DNA of 64,000 nucleotides from Limibacterium fermenti (GTDB lineage: Bacteria > Bacteroidota > Bacteroidia > Bacteroidales > Dysgonomonadaceae), in contig NZ_CP159486.1 in the NCBI RefSeq assembly GCF_041902845.1, positions 2,356,001 to 2,420,000 of the forward strand, given 5' to 3'. The stretch's first letter is position 1, and every line of letters starts with the position of its first letter. Positions 58,698 through 64,000 of this stretch are shown piece by piece. The translations under genes were made by a program, and so were the position numbers. The notes beneath the pieces were generated by a model. It was not told the DNA's origin. It made no database searches and saw only the letters and a list, made by a program, of their open reading frames with translations.

Positions 58698-59054
58698 CGT
58701 TTTGAACATATTCGGCAGGATGATGGATAGATATTTTGAGCTTCCAAACAGTTCCGTTGGGATTAATTGATGGTTCGTTGGGGTTATTTACTTATATTTT
58801 GAGGTTCTGAGCACCATCATTGGGGTTCTGAGCATCATCGTTGGGGTTCTGAGCACCATCGTTGGGGTTCTGAGCATCATCGTTGGGGTTTCGAGCATCA
58901 TCGTTGGGGTTTCGAGCCAAAAACTTCGGGCTTTAAACGTGAAAATTACTACTTTGAGCGTGAAGTTTGGATATCTGAGCCTGAAACTTGAACCTCCGGA
59001 CATAAAACGAAGATCTTTTAGCCTGAAATTTGGAATTGGGAGCCACAACAATGG
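58698..59054. repeat. Array C: seventeen 21-bp units in phase
   Basis: Lies in the 576-bp divergent gap between the NUDIX and rsmF-like genes. Between 58,803 and 58,928 six units are nearly identical (GGTTCTGAGCACCATCATTGG and variants). On both sides the same 21-bp phase continues in decayed form, recognisable by TTTGAGC, TCTGAGCCTGAAA or GTTGG at matching offsets, from about 58,698 to 59,054. No insertions or deletions are needed to keep phase in the clear part. The minus strand is open through the array, giving a seven-residue periodic peptide. Confidence 0.85.
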
Positions 59055-59129
59055 TATAAATAACCTCAACCGACCGCTTGAAAACTCCATGAGACCTTTC
59101 TTCGACCTATTCTTATGGGAATTTTATAT

Positions 59130-59137
59130 TAACTTTG
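59130..59137 (+). promoter_or_regulatory. -7 element of the rsmF-like gene
   Basis: TAACTTTG, 20 bp before ATG 59,158; fixes the start and excludes an in-frame extension into array C. Confidence 0.65.
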
Positions 59138-59157
59138 TAGCTCAAAACAAATCGCTC

Positions 59158-60555
59158 ATGACATTACCATCCGATTTTCTGTCATCGTTGCCCCCGTTTG
59201 CACAAAAAGAAGCCGCGGGCTTTCTTGCGGCGCTCAACGAAGAAGCGCCCGCCAGCATCCGCATAAATCCCTACAAATACCGCCGGAGGCCACTTTCCGT
59301 GCGCCCGAATATAGAAGCCGCCCGCATACCATGGTCCGACGAGGGCTATTATCTGTCCGAAAGGCCGGCTTTTACGTTCGACCCGCTCTTGCATGCGGGG
59401 TATTATTATGTGCAGGAAGCATCGTCGATGTTTATCGGTTCTATCGTGCGCGAATGGGTTCATACTCCGGCGGTGTGTCTCGACCTTTGCGCTGCACCGG
59501 GCGGCAAATCCATCAACTTGCTCGCAACTCTTCCCGGGGACAGTCTGCTCGTCAGCAACGAAATCATCCGTCAACGGGCACATATCCTCGCCGAAAATCT
59601 CGCCAAGTTCGGGCATCCGTCGGTTGTGGTAACGAATAATACGCCTGAAGATTTTGACCGGCTACCCGGTTTTTTTGACGTGGTATTGGTCGATGCGCCC
59701 TGTTCGGGGGAGGGAATGTTCCGCAAAGATCCGGCGGCGGTGCAGGAATGGTCGCCGCAGAACGTACGGATGTGCGCAGCCCGTCAGAAAGATATCCTGC
59801 GCCATGCGTGGGATGCGCTGAAAGCCGGAGGATTGCTTATTTACAGCACCTGCACGTATAATTTGCAGGAAAACGAAGAAAACGTCCGTTGGATGATCGA
59901 GGAATGGGGCGCAGACAATATAGCCGTTCCGGTAGAGTCTTCATGGAATATCTCGCCGTCTTTCGCTGATGACATCACCGCCTATCGTTTTTTTCCGCAT
60001 CGGACAAAAGGCGAAGGACTCTTTGTCGCGGTGTTGCGCAAACCGGGCGAAGTGGATTCACCGGGCCTGTCGAGAAAGCAGAAGAAAAAGCCGGCCTCTT
60101 TTTTAAAGGATACATCGCCTTATACTCCCTATTTACAGCATGCGCAGCAATTCGAGTTTGCCAGTCGCAACAGTTACATTGTGGCGTTGCCCAAAGCGCA
60201 TGCCGACACCATCCGACAGTTGGACGAGCGCCTCAACATTCTTTCTTGCGGCATCGAAACAGGCGAGGAAAAAGGCCGCCGTTTCGTTCCCTCCCAGGCA
60301 TTAGCCCTGAGCATCGAATGTCGGCCGGAAGCTTTCAATACATGTGAAGTGCCTTACGAAACAGCCATCGCTTATTTACGAAAAGAGACTCTTCCCCCGC
60401 TCGATGCCCCAAAAGATTTTGTGTTGATCACCTACAAAAACGAGCCGATCGGGTTTGTGAAGAATATGGACAACCGCGCTAACAATCTTTATCCGCAGCC
60501 GTGGCGCATACGGAGTCCACATCCGCCTGCCGAACCGGTCAATTTCATCCGGTAG
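59158..60555 (+). CDS. 16S rRNA m5C methyltransferase of the RsmF/NOL1-NOP2-Sun family
   Basis: 465 residues. DLCAAPGGKSINLLA (SAM), VDAPCSGEGMFRKDP with the PCSGEG cysteine, and YSTCTYN with the catalytic TC cysteine are the two-cysteine RCMT signature. A C-terminal RsmF-like domain (about 310-465, ending GFVKNMDNRANNLYPQPWRI) follows. Methylates a cytosine in 16S rRNA; target is inferred from the family. Promoter at 59,130; followed by a histidine kinase gene after 49 bp. Confidence 0.92.
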   Translation: MTLPSDFLSSLPPFAQKEAAGFLAALNEEAPASIRINPYKYRRRPLSVRPNIEAARIPWSDEGYYLSERPAFTFDPLLHAGYYYVQEASSMFIGSIVREWVHTPAVCLDLCAAPGGKSINLLATLPGDSLLVSNEIIRQRAHILAENLAKFGHPSVVVTNNTPEDFDRLPGFFDVVLVDAPCSGEGMFRKDPAAVQEWSPQNVRMCAARQKDILRHAWDALKAGGLLIYSTCTYNLQENEENVRWMIEEWGADNIAVPVESSWNISPSFADDITAYRFFPHRTKGEGLFVAVLRKPGEVDSPGLSRKQKKKPASFLKDTSPYTPYLQHAQQFEFASRNSYIVALPKAHADTIRQLDERLNILSCGIETGEEKGRRFVPSQALALSIECRPEAFNTCEVPYETAIAYLRKETLPPLDAPKDFVLITYKNEPIGFVKNMDNRANNLYPQPWRIRSPHPPAEPVNFIR

Positions 60556-60604
60556 CCAATAAAACGCCCGTTTATCCGTTATAGCCTAAAACAACTCGTC
60601 AACG

Positions 60605-61765
60605 ATGCGCATCCGAATGAACTCCTTTTACGAATCACGGCAATGGCTTGCCTACCTTTTCGTCGCCGCAGCGGTACTCATTGCCGTTGGGTCATTGGTC
60701 TTTTCCCATCATTTAGTCAGGGAACTCGCCAAAGAGGAGCGGAACAAAATAGAGATATGGGCATCGGCCACGCAATTGATTGCCAGCGGCGACGAAAACG
60801 CCGATATGTCGCTCGTATTGCAGATCCTGCAAAGCAACTCCACCATTCCCGTCATTCTTTACGACAGCACGACGGGACGGTTATCGGCCAATAACATCAC
60901 TCTCCCGCAAAACGGGCGCGAGGATTTTCTGCAGAAAAAAATCGAGCAATTTTCCCATAGACATCCGCCCATCGAACTTCCCGAACTCAATCAATTTGTA
61001 TATTACGACGATTCGTATACGCTAAAGAAGCTGCGGATATACCCGTATGTGCAATTGTTTGTCATCGCCGTATTCATCGCCTTTGCGTTTTTCGCCCTGA
61101 ACCGCTCGCAGAAAGCCGAACAAAACAAATTGTGGGTCGGCTTGTCGAAAGAAACGGCGCACCAATTAGGCACTCCGATATCTTCTTTGGTGGCATGGAC
61201 GGAATATCTGAAACTGAAGAAGGTCGACCCGTCTCTTATCACCGAAATAGAGAAAGACCTCGACCGACTACAGTCGATCGCCGAACGTTTTTCAAAAATC
61301 GGCTCCGTGTCCGATTTGAAGAAAGTTGCTTTGCAGGAACCCATTCAAAAGACCGTAGGATATCTTCGCAACCGGCTATCGGACAAAGTGGAAATCGTAT
61401 TCGAATTTCCTTCGCATCCGGCATTTGTGCTTCTAAATGAATCGCTCTTCGGATGGGTGATTGAAAACCTCACGAAGAATGCAGCCGATGCCATGAGCGG
61501 ACAAGGAATGATTACTTTTTCGATCACCGAAAAAGAAAAAAATTATCTGCTCGACATTACCGATACGGGAAAGGGCATTCCGAAATCGAAGTTCAAGCGG
61601 GTCTTTCAACCGGGCTTTACCACCAAAGAGCGCGGATGGGGGCTCGGTCTTTCGCTCTCCAAACGCATCGTGGAAATGTATCATCATGGTAAGATCTTCG
61701 TGAAACGATCGGAGGCGGATAAAGGGACGACTTTCAGAATCGTGATGAAAAAATCAGCTAATTAG
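60605..61765 (+). CDS. Sensor histidine kinase (orphan)
   Basis: 386 residues. Two transmembrane helices (about 14-33 and 146-165) enclose a periplasmic loop of about 110 residues. The cytosolic part has a HisKA-type segment GLSKETAHQLGTPISSLVAWTEYL with the phospho-acceptor His in KETAHQLGTP, N-box NLTKNAADAM, G1 DITDTGKGIPKSKF and G2 GWGLGLSLSKRIVE. No response regulator gene is adjacent. Ligand unknown. May be read through from the rsmF-like gene. Confidence 0.92.
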   Translation: MRIRMNSFYESRQWLAYLFVAAAVLIAVGSLVFSHHLVRELAKEERNKIEIWASATQLIASGDENADMSLVLQILQSNSTIPVILYDSTTGRLSANNITLPQNGREDFLQKKIEQFSHRHPPIELPELNQFVYYDDSYTLKKLRIYPYVQLFVIAVFIAFAFFALNRSQKAEQNKLWVGLSKETAHQLGTPISSLVAWTEYLKLKKVDPSLITEIEKDLDRLQSIAERFSKIGSVSDLKKVALQEPIQKTVGYLRNRLSDKVEIVFEFPSHPAFVLLNESLFGWVIENLTKNAADAMSGQGMITFSITEKEKNYLLDITDTGKGIPKSKFKRVFQPGFTTKERGWGLGLSLSKRIVEMYHHGKIFVKRSEADKGTTFRIVMKKSAN

Positions 61766-61847
61766 CAGATTAAAAATTACGAATGACAAATGAAGTGAGA
61801 ATCCAAGCGATCGTCATTACAGGCGTGCCCCCTACAGAAATGAACGA

Positions 61848-62564
61848 TTATGAGGATTCCGCATCGAGTGCGGAATGACGGTAACCGCAGACATCATACT
61901 TCATACTTTTTACATGTATATTTTCCGCTCGGGCATAATTGCGGAGTAACTCCGAAGCATAACCGACCGCACGATCCAATCCTTCGGGGCCGGAATTCCC
62001 TTTGATGATCATCAACAAATGCGTTGTGTGCGCCGTGATCTTCGTTCGCTCTTCATCACTCGTCGGTGTGCCGATAGGGCCTGCCTCATCGCGGTATACC
62101 GGCAATCCTTCGATATTGAGCAATCCGCGCCCGATAGCCTCGAAAGTCTCGTCAGCCTTCCCGAGACCTAACGTCAGGTCTCCTTGAATGCGATCGGCAT
62201 CGAATCCGCCGATAGAGTAACCCGTCTTCATAGACACGAGGTTTATCAAGTCGACCAATGTATCGATCTGATAAAGCGACAAGCCTTTTACCATGCGTCT
62301 TAAGAGCGCTTCGGCCGACGGGCGGTAACGGTTGGGGTCTTTTCCGCATCGTTTATACGCCTCGCGGGTAGCGGCAATCGCTTTATGCTTCTTGATATCC
62401 TCCATGCGATAGGTTTCACGGAAAGCAATCGAAAATTCTTCGATCTCTTGCCACAATTCGGCATTATAGGGTGTATTTTCCACCTGACAGTCAATTGCCG
62501 CAAAGCAAAACTCCGGGCATAATGCGGCGATATCCTTTCCAACAATTATTTTACGTTCATTCAT
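61848..62564 (-). CDS. B3/4-domain protein (phenylalanyl-tRNA synthetase beta-like)
   Basis: 238 residues from ATG 62,564, preceded by a good AGAAGGA; longer starts (62,579, 62,744) are possible but run toward or past the promoter at 62,646. Core: FCFAAIDCQVENTP, AIAATREAYKRCGKDPNRYRPSAEALLRRMVKGLSLYQIDTLVDLINL, the B3/4 fold found in PheT and in stand-alone proteins thought to edit or bind amino acids or nucleotides. The last ten residues, RHSALDAESS, are encoded by a REP-like palindrome (61,856-61,876) rather than by domain sequence. Confidence 0.85.
   Translation of the reverse strand: MNERKIIVGKDIAALCPEFCFAAIDCQVENTPYNAELWQEIEEFSIAFRETYRMEDIKKHKAIAATREAYKRCGKDPNRYRPSAEALLRRMVKGLSLYQIDTLVDLINLVSMKTGYSIGGFDADRIQGDLTLGLGKADETFEAIGRGLLNIEGLPVYRDEAGPIGTPTSDEERTKITAHTTHLLMIIKGNSGPEGLDRAVGYASELLRNYARAENIHVKSMKYDVCGYRHSALDAESS
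61856..61876. repeat. REP-like palindrome at the 3' end of the B3/4 gene
   Basis: ATTCCGCA (61,856-61,863) and TGCGGAAT (61,869-61,876) with a 5-nt loop. Translated, it yields HSALDAESS, a tail seen repeatedly in Bacteroidetes proteins where such palindromes invade gene ends. Confidence 0.6.
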
Positions 62565-62645
62565 TCCTTCTGTTCTCATTCCGTACCCTTTTCTTTCAGC
62601 GGAACAATGGCTATCGAACCATTTCCCCGCTTTATACAGAAATTT

Positions 62646-62653
62646 CAAAGGTA
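62646..62653 (-). promoter_or_regulatory. -7 element of the B3/4 gene
   Basis: TACCTTTG on the minus strand, about 82 bp before ATG 62,564. Confidence 0.55.
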
Positions 62654-62748
62654 CAAAATCTCCATCATTATTCCGCCAAACGGAACGAACACACGATGAA
62701 TAAACGAAAATAACAGACGATATATTTGTAGAAATCCTTTGCAATCCT

Positions 62749-62756
62749 TATATTTG
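62749..62756 (+). promoter_or_regulatory. -7 element of the coiled-coil gene and zapA
   Basis: TATATTTG, 18 bp before ATG 62,775. It excludes an in-frame start at 62,739. Confidence 0.65.
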
Positions 62757-62774
62757 CGTGAGTTTTTGTTTTTT

Positions 62775-63065
62775 ATGGCTGATGAAGATAATAAACTGCT
62801 GGTCGATTTGGAAGTACGCATAAAGCAAGTGCTGTATTTATGCGATTCTCTGAAAGAAGAAAACGTCCGGTTGAAGACCGAACTTCAATCGAAACAAAAA
62901 AGGCTTGACCATGCGGAAAAGACATTGGAAGATATAAAAACAAAATACGATAATTTAAAAGTGGCCCGGACGATCACCGCTGCGACGGTCGACGTGGATC
63001 TGGCCAAAGATAAATTATCGAAACTGGTGCGAGAAGTTGATAGATGCATAAGTTTATTAAAATAA
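62775..63065 (+). CDS. Small coiled-coil protein upstream of zapA (ZapB-like in form)
   Basis: 96 residues. After a short start, residues about 10-60 form a continuous coiled coil (LEVRIKQVLYLCDSLKEENVRLKTELQSKQKRLDHAEKTLEDIKTKYDNLK), and a second helix ends the protein. Size, coiled coil and position 19 bp upstream of zapA suggest a divisome-associated ZapB-type protein; homology itself is not shown by eye. Confidence 0.75.
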   Translation: MADEDNKLLVDLEVRIKQVLYLCDSLKEENVRLKTELQSKQKRLDHAEKTLEDIKTKYDNLKVARTITAATVDVDLAKDKLSKLVREVDRCISLLK

Positions 63066-63084
63066 CAGATTGAAAATTTATGCG

Positions 63085-63387
63085 ATGGGCGACGAAAAAT
63101 TTTTATTAACTCTGACTATTGACGGCCGGAAATACCCGTTGAAGATTCATCGATCGGAAGAACAGGCGTTTCGTGATGCTGCCAAAAAGATAAATACTAA
63201 AATAAATCAATATAGAGTCGCATTCGGAGGAACCAACTCCGGAATGACGCCTCAAGATTTTATAGCAATGACGGCTATACAAGCATTGGTTGAGAATTTT
63301 TCTCTTGAAGATAAGAATGATACGAAACCCTTTAAAGATAAAATACATTCGCTTATAAACGAATTAGATACGTATTTATCGGAATAA
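63085..63387 (+). CDS. zapA: Cell division protein ZapA
   Basis: 100 residues from ATG 63,085; a TTG at 63,070 is an alternative. N-terminal LLTLTIDGRKYPLKIHRSEEQAFRDAAKKINTKINQY matches the ZapA entry (..I.G..Y.l......e..lr.aA..in.k...), followed by a coiled coil. Stabilises FtsZ bundles at mid-cell. Forms an operon with the coiled-coil gene; a strong hairpin separates it from rny. Confidence 0.88.
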   Translation: MGDEKFLLTLTIDGRKYPLKIHRSEEQAFRDAAKKINTKINQYRVAFGGTNSGMTPQDFIAMTAIQALVENFSLEDKNDTKPFKDKIHSLINELDTYLSE

Positions 63388-63418
63388 AGAGGCCGGAGAA
63401 ACCGGTTTTTCATATACG

Positions 63419-63472
63419 GACGCACCTTTTTTGCAGGTATTGACTACTGCCGAAAAGAGTGTGTCTTTTTTT
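63419..63472 (+). terminator. Long hairpin terminator between zapA and rny
   Basis: Nested stem: GACGCAC/GTGTGTC, then CTTTT/AAAAG, then GCAG/CTGC around a 10-nt loop, with a T7 tract at 63,466-63,472. A smaller CCGG/CCGG hairpin followed by T5 precedes it at 63,393-63,410. Confidence 0.8.
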
Positions 63473-63514
63473 ATGTACAACAATTAAAAAGAAATGAATA
63501 TATAACAATCGGAA

Positions 63515-63555
63515 TTCCTTTCGTTAACCGTGGGTTACAAGCCACAACAAAGGGA
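63515..63555 (+). other. Imperfect stem-loop in the rny leader
   Basis: CCTTT-c-GTT-aacc-GTGG pairs with CCAC-AAC-AAAGG around an 8-nt loop. It lies about 27 nt before the rny start and lacks a T-run, so it is not a terminator. Role unknown. Confidence 0.45.
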
Positions 63556-63581
63556 ACTTTTAATAATTAATTTAGATCAAT

Positions 63582-64000
63582 ATGGAAATAGTAATAGGTA
63601 TTATAAGCTTACTCATAGGCGGCGGAATTGCTTGGTATGTGAGCGGGAAAATGGCTAATTCGCGCGCCCAAAAAATGTTGAGTGATGCGGAAAAAGATGG
63701 GGACGTCATTAAAAAGAAGAAACTTCTGGAAGCGAAGGAGGAAATTCTCGCCATGAAAAGCGAGACTGAAAAGCAAATAGCCAACCGGACCGCTAAAATA
63801 CAAAATGTAGAAACCCGTCTTAAACAACGCGAACTATCTCTCAATCAAAAGCAGGAAGAGCTGAATAAAAAGTATACCGAACTCGAGGAGATAAAAGTCA
63901 ATTTAAGTTCCCAACAAGAGATATTGGAAAAGAATAATGCGGAAGCCGAACGCCTTCATCGTCAATCAGTGGAAAAACTGGAAACCATTTCCGGCCTATC
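63582..64000 (+). CDS. rny: Ribonuclease Y, N-terminal part
   Basis: Runs off the right edge; 139 codons are present. An N-terminal membrane anchor (IVIGIISLLIGGGIAWYV) is followed by a long charged coiled coil (EILAMKSETEKQIANRTAKIQN..), reaching EKLETISGL, the start of the segment before the KH domain in RNase Y. Membrane-bound endoribonuclease initiating mRNA decay. The window ends before the KH and HD domains. Confidence 0.93.
   Translation, partial: MEIVIGIISLLIGGGIAWYVSGKMANSRAQKMLSDAEKDGDVIKKKKLLEAKEEILAMKSETEKQIANRTAKIQNVETRLKQRELSLNQKQEELNKKYTELEEIKVNLSSQQEILEKNNAEAERLHRQSVEKLETISGL

Noticed and set aside
58788..59090. 100-codon minus-strand frame with LRTPTMM-type heptads
   Set aside because: It lies wholly in array C; a 21-bp period keeps a frame open by chance. 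No promoter or start context.
58939..59157. N-terminal extension of the rsmF-like protein
   Set aside because: It would be encoded by array C and upstream of the -7 element at 59,130; the protein begins normally at 59,158.
63388..63581. 6S RNA between zapA and rny
   Set aside because: Length and position near zapA are suggestive, but no long stem with a central bubble or matching promoter could be drawn; the hairpins look like terminators.

Overview
The window looks like a chromosomal segment of an anaerobic Bacteroidales bacterium, probably from the Porphyromonadaceae/Tannerellaceae side; the genus cannot be fixed by eye. Supporting signs are the many promoters with the Bacteroidetes -7 element TAnnTTTG, a carboxypeptidase-regulatory-like domain in front of a TonB-dependent receptor, DUF4369/thioredoxin-like and META-domain lipoproteins, a DUF6261-like protein, a methylmalonyl-CoA decarboxylase operon, 2-oxoacid:ferredoxin oxidoreductase, and ETF with ETF-quinone oxidoreductase. 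No rRNA operon, intact insertion sequence, prophage or CRISPR array was seen.

Layout. 0-7 kb: start of a DtxR-type metalloregulator, divergent from a TonB-dependent receptor with a DtxR-like operator between them; then gcvT, pepT, the SRP RNA gene (ffs) bracketed by inverted AT-rich repeats, a DoxX protein and a 2-hydroxyacid dehydrogenase. 7-11 kb: a fused EtfB-EtfA and its quinone oxidoreductase. 11.5-17 kb: a redox/electrophile group (YceI, LigB-type dioxygenase, HxlR regulator, Bcr/CflA exporter, YjdJ- and YjdI-like proteins, nitroreductase lipoprotein) with two gene remnants. 17-31 kb: housekeeping genes (tRNA-Ser, TatD, prenyl synthase, two TonB-like proteins, hpt, trmN6, lon, ECF sigma, htpG, coaA, HIT, greA). 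31-41 kb: a thioredoxin-fold lipoprotein without CxxC, pnp, a 21-bp phased repeat array, a DUF6261-like gene, a broken dinD, a secreted protein behind an unusual leader, a methyltransferase-like protein and a TetR module. 41-51.5 kb: methylmalonyl-CoA epimerase/decarboxylase, pfkA, ispH, cmk and korAB, which fit fermentation through 2-oxoglutarate, succinate and propionate. 51.7-64 kb: a PEP-mutase-family enzyme, rsmI-murB-murA, a large unknown protein, rhomboid, NUDIX, a second 21-bp array, an rRNA methyltransferase, a histidine kinase, a B3/4-domain protein, a coiled-coil protein, zapA and the start of rny.

The most unusual signals are non-coding. Two intergenic arrays hold an exact 21-bp period for about 340-360 bp although their unit sequences are unrelated and partly decayed; a third array is looser with a ~42-bp period. 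Other points of note are interlocked inverted repeats just before the 37,553 start codon, a duplicated 25-bp site bracketing a TetR gene, inverted repeats around ffs, a MurA with Asp in place of the fosfomycin-target Cys, an EtfB-EtfA fusion, a decarboxylase gamma/delta subunit apparently split into two small genes, and several decaying genes (dinD, a short-chain dehydrogenase, a DoxX-like fragment). No single locus could be shown to be a new defence or biosynthetic system.
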